Shown here one piece after another: positions 36,827 to 45,224 of a stretch of DNA of 64,000 nucleotides; position 1 is the stretch's first letter; each line of letters starts with the position of its first letter. Source of the DNA: Paracoccus marinaquae (lineage in GTDB: Bacteria > Pseudomonadota > Alphaproteobacteria > Rhodobacterales > Rhodobacteraceae). The position numbers were made by a program, and so were the translations under genes. The DNA is taken from assembly GCF_018860165.1 (NCBI RefSeq), contig NZ_JAHKNG010000004.1, positions 1-64,000 on the forward strand. The letters are read 5' to 3'. The notes under the pieces were generated by a model, which saw only the letters and a program-made list of their open reading frames with translations, made no database searches and had not been told where the DNA came from.

Positions 36827-37917
36827 TCCGGGGCCCTCCGCGCGGCCATGAAGCGGCCGAGGCAGTCGATCACGCGGGCGCAGCCGTCCTCGTCGCCCAC
36901 GGTGATGCGCAGGGCCGCCGGAAGGCCGTATCCGGCCACGCGGCGCACCAGAATGCCGTCCTCGCGCAGCGCCGCATCGGCGGCCTCGGCCTCGTCGGGG
37001 CCGGCAAAGCGGGCAAGGACGAAATTCGCGAAGCTCTCGTCGCAGGCGACGCCCATCTGGATCAGCGAGTTGCGCATCCGCTCGCGCATGCGGGCGTTCA
37101 GATCGGCGCAGCGGGCGGTGAATCCGGTGTCCCGGATCGCGGCTTCGGCGGCGGCCATCTGGGCGCTGGACAAATTGAAGGGCTGGCGGATGCGGTTCAG
37201 CACGTCAATGATGTCGCGCGCGGCATAGCCCCAGCCGATCCGCAGCCCGCCGAGCCCGTGGATCTTCGAGAAGGTGCGCGTCATCACCACATTCGGGTGC
37301 CGGTCGACCAGTGCCGCGCCGCCATCGAAATCGCCGGCGAACTCGGTATAGGCGCCGTCATGGACAAGGATGACGTGGGCGGGCAGGCCGGTGGCCAGCC
37401 GCTGCAACTCGTCGCCGGTCAGCATGGTCCCGGTCGGGTTGGCCGGGTTGGCGATGAAGACGATCTTCGTACGCGCGGTGACGGCGGCAAGGATCGCGTC
37501 CACCTCGATGCGGCGTTCCACCTCGGGCACGGTGACAGGCACGGCCCCGACCATCCGCGCAAGGATCGGATACATGGAAAAGCCATGCTCGGTGGTGATG
37601 ATCTCGTCGCCTGTGCCGGCATAGGCCTGGGTGACGAACTGCAATACCTCGTCCGAGCCCACGCCGCAGATGATCCGCTCGGGGTCCAGCCGGTGGATTT
37701 CTCCGATGGCGCGGCGCAGCGCGGCATGATCGGTCGAGGGATAGCGGTGCAGCTCGGCCGTCGCTGCGGTGAACGCGGCGCGGGCCTTGTCGCTGCAGCC
37801 CAGGGGGTTCTCGTTCGACGACAGTTTCAGCACCTCGTCGCGCCCGGCCAGCCGGCTGTCGCCGCTGACGTAAAGCGCGATTTCCATGATGCCGGGCTGC
37901 GGGGGGATCTGGGTCAT
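36823..37917 (-). CDS. hisC: Histidinol-phosphate aminotransferase (broad aromatic type)
   Basis: A PLP fold-type I aminotransferase of 364 residues; ATG 37917 is chosen over the longer frame. The PLP lysine is in TFSKIHGLGGLRIGWG (about residue 225), with NPNNPTG-type loop NPANPTGTML and LSSNENPLG near the N terminus. In alphaproteobacteria, HisC paralogues next to tyrC also transaminate prephenate or 4-hydroxyphenylpyruvate, so it may serve tyrosine/phenylalanine synthesis as well as histidine. The overlap with tyrC supports that. Confidence 0.9.
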   Translation of the reverse strand: MTQIPPQPGIMEIALYVSGDSRLAGRDEVLKLSSNENPLGCSDKARAAFTAATAELHRYPSTDHAALRRAIGEIHRLDPERIICGVGSDEVLQFVTQAYAGTGDEIITTEHGFSMYPILARMVGAVPVTVPEVERRIEVDAILAAVTARTKIVFIANPANPTGTMLTGDELQRLATGLPAHVILVHDGAYTEFAGDFDGGAALVDRHPNVVMTRTFSKIHGLGGLRIGWGYAARDIIDVLNRIRQPFNLSSAQMAAAEAAIRDTGFTARCADLNARMRERMRNSLIQMGVACDESFANFVLARFAGPDEAEAADAALREDGILVRRVAGYGLPAALRITVGDEDGCARVIDCLGRFMAARRAPE

Positions 37918-38355
37918 CTGCTTATCCTTCGCTTGCGGCCGGTCTAATCGGCGTGGCCCGGTATTGGAAGTGACGAATTTCCTTGCGCAGGCCTGCGGGT
38001 CGCGGGTCAGCCCTGCGGTGAAATCGCGAGGCATGGTGCGTCCCTCACCGCCGGGCGATCCAACACCGGCAGTCGTTGCCGATGTATCCCGCGTTGCACA
38101 TTGCGCTGGTCAGGATGGCGCGGGTGCGAGGCGTGGTGGCCGAAGTTTCAGGCGAAATGTCCCGCCGTCTCCGCGTCCGGCGGGGGGCGATGAGGCACGG
38201 GCGCCGGCGTCTCGCGGCCAAATTATTTTTTCAAAGACAAGTCCAGATCCCTTATGATAACGCAACCCAAGTCATGTTTGGCCGCATCCCTGTCGCATCC
38301 GGGGCGCAAGGTTCGGCAGGTTGGCAAAGAGTTGAGTTGCGAGGATTGACCGATC
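37918..38355. other. Intergenic region upstream of hisC and the AraC regulator
   Basis: No gene is supported. It separates two divergent genes. An AT-rich patch (AAATTATTTTTTCAAAG, about 38221-38237) lies 120 bases before the AraC-type gene and is the best promoter candidate. No inverted repeat stands out. Confidence 0.5.
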
Positions 38356-39435
38356 ATGACCCGTCTGGCCAGTCAATTGCCGCCGCAGGTGCAACATGCT
38401 GCCCTTGTCGGAGCATCCAGCCCCCCGATGATCTCGGCCACGACAATGACGGGGGTGGCGGGGCTGGTTCGCGAGGTGCTTGGCGAGCGGACGCTGAAAC
38501 GGGCCAGCCAGGCGATCATGCTCGACATCGAACTGATCGAGAATCGCGACTGCTTCATCCCGCAGGCGACCATGGCGGCGTTTCTCGATGTGGTCGACCG
38601 CAGCCCGGGAGGAGAGACGTTCGGTCTGCTGGTCGTCCCCGAGGTCTCCTTTGACGGGCTTGGAAAATGGAGCGAGCATGTTCTGTCCAGCGGGACGCTG
38701 GGGGCGGCCATTCTGCGGGCAGGGGAAACCCTCAACTATCACAGCACCGGAGACAGACTGAACCTCTCAGTCTTCAGCGGAATGGCGAGGTTCAGCTACT
38801 ACGCGGCGACCCGGGGATTGCCCGGACATTCGGCGATATCCAGCGGCACGGCCGGCGTCATGCTGAGTCTCATGCGGTCCTATCTCTCGACCGAGTGGCG
38901 GCCCTGGATGATCGAGTTGGACATACCGCGCCCGCGAAATGCAGGCTGCTATGAGGATCAGTTTTCCTGTCCGGTCATCTTCGGCGCGAAAGCTGTGACG
39001 ATCTGTTTTGATGCCGGCCTGCTCGGGACTTCCAGGTCGCGGACCTCGGGGCCGCGTCTGACGACGCTGGAGGACGTGATCCGCAGCAGATATGCCCCGA
39101 TCAGCCTGAACCAATTTCCGAACGTCGTGGTCGCCCAGATCTGGGCACAGGTCCTGACCGGGCAGGTGTCGATCGAGAGTACGGCCTGCGCGCTCGATAT
39201 CAGCATTCGCTCGCTGCAACGCATCCTCAACGCCGAGGGGATCGGGTTTCGAGAACTGGTTTCTGCGATCCGGACCCAGCGGGCCAGGGAACTGCTGCGC
39301 GGAACCTCGGTCTCGATCACCGAGATTGCCTTCGAACTTGGCTATGCGACATCGGCGGGGTTCGCCCGCGCCTTCCGGAAAGCCACCGGATTGGCCCCGC
39401 ATGAGTATCGTGACCGATCTGCACCCGTGGCCTAG
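38356..39435 (+). CDS. AraC family transcriptional regulator with arabinose-binding-like domain
   Basis: A 359-residue regulator of the OruR/ArgR-like subgroup. An N-terminal ligand domain (about residues 35-215) with FIPQATMAAFLDVVDRSPGG and FGLLVVPE is followed by two helix-turn-helix motifs: VSIESTACALDISIRSLQRIL (about 268-288) and SITEIAFELGYATSAGFARAF plus HEYR at the C terminus. The target is unknown; the large G8 surface protein gene lies 540 bases downstream on the same strand and is an obvious candidate. Confidence 0.9.
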   Translation: MTRLASQLPPQVQHAALVGASSPPMISATTMTGVAGLVREVLGERTLKRASQAIMLDIELIENRDCFIPQATMAAFLDVVDRSPGGETFGLLVVPEVSFDGLGKWSEHVLSSGTLGAAILRAGETLNYHSTGDRLNLSVFSGMARFSYYAATRGLPGHSAISSGTAGVMLSLMRSYLSTEWRPWMIELDIPRPRNAGCYEDQFSCPVIFGAKAVTICFDAGLLGTSRSRTSGPRLTTLEDVIRSRYAPISLNQFPNVVVAQIWAQVLTGQVSIESTACALDISIRSLQRILNAEGIGFRELVSAIRTQRARELLRGTSVSITEIAFELGYATSAGFARAFRKATGLAPHEYRDRSAPVA

Positions 39436-39978
39436 CCACCATGAGGCGAGATCGCGACCCGTCCGCGTCGGCGGGTCGACCAGCAGGCGCGGGCCGCGCC
39501 TCGATTGACCCGCCGCGTGCCCGGTCTGATCGCGGTTACGATTGCTGTTTCATCGGTGGAGCCCGTGCCGGCTGACCGCATCGGGTGATTCGTGGGGTTG
39601 CCTTCCGGAAGGCGGGCAAACCGCTGGGTCGGGCTCGGCGGTGCTGCGTCGACGGCAAAGCCGGTGCCATGATTTATACATATTATGACCCGCTTGCTTG
39701 CACATATTAGACTTATTCTCGGCGTTTGGCAGTCTCACGCGCATGGTTGCATCCAAACGGTAAAAAACCGCTCATCTCGTCTCCGTATCTCGGCCTGATC
39801 TTGAACAGGGCTAGGGGCCTCTCATAGGCTGCATGCAACCAAAAAGTTTGTACTTTTACAAAATACAATCTTAGGTTGATTTACGGTCATGCAGTTGTAG
39901 TCATGCGGTAGGAATTTCGATGCGACGCCGGGCGATGACGCTGGCGTCTTGGAAACAGGTTCGGGGAAGGTCTTGAGG
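39436..39978. other. AT-rich intergenic region before the G8 surface-protein gene
   Basis: No gene is supported in 543 bases. Compared with the rest of the window it is clearly AT-richer (for example GATTTATACATATTATGAC near 39670-39690 and TTTACGGTCATGCAGTTG near 39880). It holds TTTGTA-CTTT-TACAAA (39847-39862), and a distant inverted repeat TGGTTGCAT / ATGCAACCA (about 39745-39753 and 39832-39840). This composition suggests complex regulation or foreign DNA. Confidence 0.6.
39847..39862. promoter_or_regulatory. TTTGTA/TACAAA palindrome upstream of the G8 surface-protein gene
   Basis: TTTGTA (39847-39852) and TACAAA (39857-39862) form a perfect inverted repeat with a 4-base spacer CTTT, 117 bases before the start codon. 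It is a plausible operator. A similar TTTGT...ACAAA palindrome lies before the next gene (45086-45097). Confidence 0.4.
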
Positions 39979-42900
39979 ATGGAACAACTTCCGGTTTCGG
40001 CGCCAGGAGAAGTGTCGGGCAGCAACGGTTATGCAGCAGGTCTGCTGGGCGAGGTCTATCGGGGGGGAAGGCTGAACAACCTCGCTGACGCGCTTGCGGT
40101 GATGGAGGGCGCCGCCGACGCCACCTTCGTCGCGGACAGCGTCGACTATGCCAAGACCGACGGGTCCTTGGCCGATCTGCTGGGCAGCGACGCGCAGACC
40201 CTCAGCGGCCTGGATGCAGATGCCATGGAGGATCAGTTCGCCCTGCGCCTGTCCGGCGAGATCTATCTCGAGGCGGGCAGCCACCGATTCAGCAATATCA
40301 CCGATGACGGATTCCGTCTGACGATCAACGGTCAGGTCGTTGCCGAATACGCCGATCAGCGGGGTTCTGCTGCAACGCGCGGAACGATCGAGATTGCTGA
40401 ATCCGGCTGGTATTCGATCAATGTCGACTATTTCGAAGCCGGAGGCGGGGCCGAGTTGCGCGTCCGGCACAGCTTCAATGGCGGTGCAAGCAGCGACCTG
40501 ACTGCCGATCAGTTGCGGCATGGCACGGGCGAGACGGACGAAGGTGAAACGCCGGTCATCGACTATGCAGCGGGCTTGATGGGCGAAGTCTTCCGCGGCG
40601 GAACTCTGAACAATCTTGCAGACGCGCTGGTGCGCATGCAGGGAACGGCAGACGCCGTCTTCGTCGCGGACAGCATTGATTACGCCAAGACCAACGGGTC
40701 GCTGGCCAACCTGCTGGGCGAGGATGCGCAGAGCCTGAGCGGGGTGGACGCGAACGCGCTGCGGGACCAGTTCGCGCTGCGCCTGTCGGGCGAGATCTAT
40801 CTTGAGGCCGGAACGCATCGTTTCGACAACATCACCGATGACGGGTTCCGCCTGACGGTGGACGGTCAGGTTGTCGCCGAATATGCGGATCCCCGGGCCT
40901 CCGCGGGCACCAGCGGCGCGATCGAGATCGCCGAAGCCGGCTGGTATTCGATCAATGTAGATTATTTCGAAGCCCGGGGCGGGGCCGAACTGCGCGTCCG
41001 GCACAGCGTCAATGGCGGTGAAAGCGCGGATCTGGATGCCAACAGGCTTCGCCATGCCACGGGCGAGACCGATGGCGGAGAATCTCCGGTCGATCCGGAA
41101 CCCGTCGCGAATACAGCGCCCGACGCGCAGGACGATACGCGGCAGATCGACGAGGATGGCAGCCTGCGCCTGAACCCGCTGACGAATGACAGCGATGCAG
41201 ATGGCGATGCACTGGCAATCACCGCGGTCGGGCAGGCCGCTAACGGCACCGTCACGCTGAACGCGGATGGCACCGTCAGCTATGTTCCGAACGCCAATTT
41301 CAACGGTCGCGACAGCTTTTCCTACAGCATCAGCGACGGCCGGGGCGGCACTGACAGCGCGCGGGTCGTGGTCGATGTCCGGGCCCAGAACGATGCGCCG
41401 GTTGCCCGGAATGACGGCGGCTTTTCGGTTCAGGCGGGCCAGGTTCTGGTCATCAGCATTGCCGAACTGCTGGCCAATGACGGCGATCTGGACGGGGACG
41501 TCCTGAGCCTCTTGGAACTGACCGACGTGACCAATGGCAGCGCCGAGATCGTGGGTGATCAGATCCGCTTCACCGCGGCCGGCGAAGGCTCTGCCGGCTT
41601 CGGCTATATCCTGTCGGACGGTCGGGGCGGTCGGGACAGCGCGACGGTCTCGGTGGCGGTCAGCGGGGCGCCCGTCGTTCCGGAACCCTCCGAGAACACG
41701 CCGCCGGTTGCTCAGAACGATACGCGGCGGATCAACGAGGATGGAAGCCTGCGCCTGAACCCGCTGGCCAATGACAGCGACGCGGACGGCGATGCACTGT
41801 CGATCACCTCGGTCGGTGAGGCCGCGAACGGCACCGTCACGCTGAACGCGGACGGCACCGTCAGCTATGCCCCGAACGCCAATTTCAACGGTCGCGACAG
41901 CTTTACCTATCGCGTCAGCGACGGGAATGGCGGTACCGACACTGCCAGCGTCATCGTCGATGTCACCGCCGTCAATGATGCGCCGATTGCCCGGAACGAT
42001 GGCGGCTTTTCGGTCGAGGCGGGTCAGGTCATCAACATCGACATTGCCGATCTTCTGGCCAATGACAGTGATGTTGACGGAAATGCCCTGTCGATCCTGC
42101 GTCTGGAGAACGTGACCAACGGTTCCGCCGAGATCGTGAACGGCCAGATCCGCTTTACCGGTTCGGGTGAAGGAAACGGTGGTTTCAGCTATGTCCTTTC
42201 GGACGGGCAGGGTGGTCAGGGCCGCGCGAACGTGTCCGTCGCAATCAGCGATCCGGGTACCGATGGCGGTGATGGCAGCGGACCGGGGGGAGGCATCAAT
42301 CCGCCCCGGACGCCGGAAGAGATCGCCGAATTCGTCGAGATGGTCCGCAACCAGGCCGAGACCCCGATGGAGGGGCATCCGGCCGGGATGCAGATGCACA
42401 TGGCGGCGCTCGATCTGGTGTCGCGTTCGGACGCCACGCATATCGCGGTCAATTCCGGCGACTGGAACGATCCCTCGACCTGGCATAACGGCCAGGTGCC
42501 GGGAGATGACGCCCGGGTTCTGGTGCCCGAGGGCATCACGGTCGGCTACAGCGAGGTGAACGACGCCTCGATCTTCACCGTCCGGGTCGACGGTCTTCTG
42601 CGCTTTGCCACCGATCAGGACAGCCGTCTGCTGGTCGATACCATGGTGGTGTCACCGACCGGCCGTCTCGAGATCGGGACCGAGGACAACCCGGTCCGGG
42701 CGAATACCACGGTCGATATCGTCTTCGCCGATAACGGTAATATCAATGTCGGCTGGGATCCCTCTCTGCTGTCGCGCGGGATGATCGCCATGGGCGAGGT
42801 CGATATCGTCGGCCTCGAGAAGACCTCGCATCTGAAGGTGCAGGTCGATGCGATGGCCGGCGACACGACCCTGACCCTGGCCGAAGCGCCGACAGGCTGG

Positions 42901-44886
42901 CAGGTCGGTGACAAGCTGGTCCTGACCGGCACCTATCAGCAGGGCTTCTTCTGGAACAATACTCTTGGTCGTCGGGACTATGCCGAGAGCCAGGACGAAG
43001 AAGTCTATATCACGGCCATCGACGGCAACAGGGTCACGCTGAACCGTCCGCTGACCTTCGATCACGACACGCCGCGCGACGACCTGAAGGCCTATGTCGC
43101 GAACATGACCCGCAACGTCACCTTCTCAAGCGAGGGCGGCGAGGACCTGCCCGAGCATCAGCGCGGCCATGTCATGTTCATGCATAATGACGATGTCGAT
43201 GTGCGCTATGCCGGCTTCAATGATCTGGGTCGCACCGACAAGAAGGAATATGCGGGCCCGGCGGAGTCTTTTGGCGGCGTGGGCAATCTGTCGCCGGACG
43301 CCAATGTCGAGGCGCGTTATCCGTTCCATTTCCACGAGGCGGGGGTGGACGATATCGAGAACCCGGCAATTGCCATCGGCAACGTGGTTGACGGCTCGCC
43401 GGGCTGGGGTTTCGTGCAGCATTCGTCGAATGCCAACCTGACCAACAACGTCGCATTCGACGTCTGGGGCGCGTCCTTCGTGGCCGAGGACGGCAACGAG
43501 ACCGGCACCTGGTACCGCAATATCGCCATCAAGTCGCAGGGCTGGGCCTTCGGCGATGGTGCGGTGAAGGGCAGCGAGGTCGACGGCAACGATGCCCGGA
43601 CCGGAGACGGGTTCTGGCTGGGTGGTCGCCTGGTCGAGGTGGTCGAGAACGTGGCGGCGAACACGACGAACGGGTTCGTCTGGTTCCATCGCGGCGATCG
43701 CGATCGGGCCGATTCGGAAAATATCCAGCAATCCGAGATCGCCTATGGCAGCAATCAGATGTCCGTCGACAAGCCTCCGATCCAGGGCTTCCGCGACAAC
43801 GAGGCCTTCGGCACCCATTCCGGCATCATCGTGGTCAAGGACGGTGCCAATCAGGGCCATGACGTTCGCTCGGTCTTCGACGGCTTCCTCAACTGGGAAA
43901 CCCGTGAGGGCATCTTCCTCAGCTATACCGGGCACTACACTTTCCTGGACGTCGATCTGGTCGGCCAGCGTGACGAAACCCCGAACAGAAGCGGTCTGCC
44001 CGAAAACGGCGCCTATCATGGTGTGCAGCTGGCGACCAACGCCGTCGACGTTGTCTTCAACGGCATCCGGGTGGATGGGTTCGACTATGCCTTCCAGTTG
44101 CAGGACAACCACAATATCGACACCGGCGGCCGCGACGGGCTTCTCAACACGGTGATCGACGGTGTCTTCACCAACATCGGGCGGACGGATATCAGCGAGG
44201 CACTGGACGGCCAGTTGATCGTGCTGAACAGTTCCGATCTGACCGAGGGGCGGCTTGAATTCCGGCTTGCGGGCGACGGCCGGCTTTCGAGCAACGAACG
44301 TCTCTATCTCGACGGCGTCAAGACCGACTCGATCGGTTCGGTGGATCGAAGCTTCGAGATTGACCGGCAGGGCCCGGTCAACTGGGAAGCCTATCTGCAG
44401 AGCAACGGCTACTGGCGGCTTGCCGATGGGACGCCGGTCATGTTGCTGGAGGACTATATCGCCGACCGGGCGACCGGCGAGTTGCAGAAGCAGATGCTGG
44501 TGTTCCGTCTCGAATCCGGCTTTGGGTCCTATACCTTCAACGGCACCGTCAGCCTGGGTGGCCCGGCTCCGGTCGCTCGTGATGACAGAGGGACCACGTC
44601 GGAGAATACCGATCTGCGCATGAACCTCGTCGCCAATGACAGCGATCCGGATGGCGGCCGGGTCTATGTGGACGGTCTGATCCACCCGGAGAATGGCGAT
44701 GTGTTCCAGCAGGATGACGGCACGGTCATCTATCGTCCGAACCAGGGGTTCGTCGGCACGGATCGCTTCTACTACTGGGCCGCGGACGAGGAAGGAAACT
44801 TCACCCGCGGCGAGGCGATCGTGACCGTTCAGCCCGGCGGCGATCTTCTGCGCAGCGCCATGGCGGCCGACAGCTTCGATCTCTGA
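39979..44886 (+). CDS. Giant surface protein: PA14 x2, cadherin-like repeats, G8 and CEMIP-like beta-helix domain
   Basis: A 1635-residue predicted extracellular protein. ATG 39979 is preferred, with GGGAAGG 8 bases before it; a TTG at 39949 also opens the frame. Two near-identical PA14-type sugar-binding modules (about residues 18-195 and 196-373) each contain ITDDGFRLT and AESGWYSINVDYFEA. Two double cadherin/Ig-like units (about 378-765) carry VNDAPIARNDGG and LLANDSDVDG. A G8 module (about 820-920, with WNDPSTWHNGQVPG) leads into a right-handed beta-helix (about 925-1410) with RYPFHFHEAG, as in the CEMIP/TMEM2 hyaluronidase group. A last cadherin-like module ends MAADSFDL. No signal peptide: likely type I secretion. 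The gene could degrade or bind a glycan. Confidence 0.85.
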   Translation: MEQLPVSAPGEVSGSNGYAAGLLGEVYRGGRLNNLADALAVMEGAADATFVADSVDYAKTDGSLADLLGSDAQTLSGLDADAMEDQFALRLSGEIYLEAGSHRFSNITDDGFRLTINGQVVAEYADQRGSAATRGTIEIAESGWYSINVDYFEAGGGAELRVRHSFNGGASSDLTADQLRHGTGETDEGETPVIDYAAGLMGEVFRGGTLNNLADALVRMQGTADAVFVADSIDYAKTNGSLANLLGEDAQSLSGVDANALRDQFALRLSGEIYLEAGTHRFDNITDDGFRLTVDGQVVAEYADPRASAGTSGAIEIAEAGWYSINVDYFEARGGAELRVRHSVNGGESADLDANRLRHATGETDGGESPVDPEPVANTAPDAQDDTRQIDEDGSLRLNPLTNDSDADGDALAITAVGQAANGTVTLNADGTVSYVPNANFNGRDSFSYSISDGRGGTDSARVVVDVRAQNDAPVARNDGGFSVQAGQVLVISIAELLANDGDLDGDVLSLLELTDVTNGSAEIVGDQIRFTAAGEGSAGFGYILSDGRGGRDSATVSVAVSGAPVVPEPSENTPPVAQNDTRRINEDGSLRLNPLANDSDADGDALSITSVGEAANGTVTLNADGTVSYAPNANFNGRDSFTYRVSDGNGGTDTASVIVDVTAVNDAPIARNDGGFSVEAGQVINIDIADLLANDSDVDGNALSILRLENVTNGSAEIVNGQIRFTGSGEGNGGFSYVLSDGQGGQGRANVSVAISDPGTDGGDGSGPGGGINPPRTPEEIAEFVEMVRNQAETPMEGHPAGMQMHMAALDLVSRSDATHIAVNSGDWNDPSTWHNGQVPGDDARVLVPEGITVGYSEVNDASIFTVRVDGLLRFATDQDSRLLVDTMVVSPTGRLEIGTEDNPVRANTTVDIVFADNGNINVGWDPSLLSRGMIAMGEVDIVGLEKTSHLKVQVDAMAGDTTLTLAEAPTGWQVGDKLVLTGTYQQGFFWNNTLGRRDYAESQDEEVYITAIDGNRVTLNRPLTFDHDTPRDDLKAYVANMTRNVTFSSEGGEDLPEHQRGHVMFMHNDDVDVRYAGFNDLGRTDKKEYAGPAESFGGVGNLSPDANVEARYPFHFHEAGVDDIENPAIAIGNVVDGSPGWGFVQHSSNANLTNNVAFDVWGASFVAEDGNETGTWYRNIAIKSQGWAFGDGAVKGSEVDGNDARTGDGFWLGGRLVEVVENVAANTTNGFVWFHRGDRDRADSENIQQSEIAYGSNQMSVDKPPIQGFRDNEAFGTHSGIIVVKDGANQGHDVRSVFDGFLNWETREGIFLSYTGHYTFLDVDLVGQRDETPNRSGLPENGAYHGVQLATNAVDVVFNGIRVDGFDYAFQLQDNHNIDTGGRDGLLNTVIDGVFTNIGRTDISEALDGQLIVLNSSDLTEGRLEFRLAGDGRLSSNERLYLDGVKTDSIGSVDRSFEIDRQGPVNWEAYLQSNGYWRLADGTPVMLLEDYIADRATGELQKQMLVFRLESGFGSYTFNGTVSLGGPAPVARDDRGTTSENTDLRMNLVANDSDPDGGRVYVDGLIHPENGDVFQQDDGTVIYRPNQGFVGTDRFYYWAADEEGNFTRGEAIVTVQPGGDLLRSAMAADSFDL
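40030..41097 (+). repeat. Two tandem 534-base PA14-module repeats
   Basis: The coding sequence is duplicated in tandem: the unit from 40030 (YAAGLLGEVYRGG) returns at 40564 (YAAGLMGEVFRGG). The spacing is 534 bases, or 178 codons. Long stretches such as QFALRLSGEIYLEAG and NITDDGFRLT are shared. The two copies differ by scattered substitutions, so the duplication is not very recent but recombination between them is possible. Confidence 0.85.
41110..42270 (+). repeat. Two tandem 585-base cadherin-like repeats
   Basis: A second tandem duplication in the same gene: the unit from 41110 (NTAPDAQDDTRQIDEDGSL) returns at 41695 (NTPPVAQNDTRRINEDGSL). Each unit is about 195 codons and carries two Big/cadherin-like modules. 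Stretches such as NGTVTLNADGTVSY and NFNGRDSF are identical in both. Confidence 0.85.
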
Positions 44887-44897
44887 TCGGATATCCC

Positions 44898-44972
44898 GCA
44901 GGGCCGGGCATCACCCCTGAGGCCCTGCAAGCAATCGCGACCCGGCCAGACTGTTCTGGCCGGGTTCCTTTT
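44898..44972 (+). terminator. Terminator of the G8 surface-protein gene
   Basis: A first hairpin GCAGGGCC (44898-44905) / GGCCCTGC (44921-44928) precedes a strong intrinsic terminator: ACCCGGCCAGA (44940-44950), loop CTGT, TCTGGCCGGGT (44955-44965), then TCCTTTT. Confidence 0.85.
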
Positions 44973-45078
44973 CGCCCGACCGCCGGGGAGGCGGCGCTGA
45001 AGGTCTGCGCGCCCGAGGATGGCAACAGGTCGCAGTGGCGGCCTGCCCGCAGGATCTTTCTTCGCAGGCGGCAGATGA

Positions 45079-45097
45079 TATAATCTTTGTCGACAAA
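45079..45097 (+). promoter_or_regulatory. Promoter -10 box and palindrome before the PHA-synthase-like gene
   Basis: A perfect TATAAT at 45079-45084 is followed at once by the perfect 12-bp palindrome TTTGTCGACAAA (45086-45097). A good -35 box is not seen. A protein bound to the palindrome would cover the transcription start, so a repressor site is likely. Confidence 0.5.
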
Positions 45098-45224
45098 TCA
45101 GGGCTTCAGGTTCTGGGAGGCGCTCTGCCGGTGCACCTGATCTTGCCCGGTCGGTACTGGTCCTGCCGTTGGCAGGCTCCATGCCGGGCCAAGACCTTTT
45201 GACCCGGATGCAGGAATTGAGATC

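Larger units (their letters stand above)
44887..45224. other. Intergenic region with terminator and promoter between surface protein and PHA-synthase-like gene
   Basis: No gene is supported in these 338 bases. The left part holds the terminator of the surface protein gene, the middle a TATAAT-type promoter and a palindrome (listed separately), and the right part a 5' leader of about 125 bases before the next gene. Confidence 0.6.

Noticed and set aside
39901..42486. 861-codon antisense ORF across the surface protein gene
   Set aside because: It is a mirror of the third-position GC bias and repeats of the real gene, and shows no recognisable domain.
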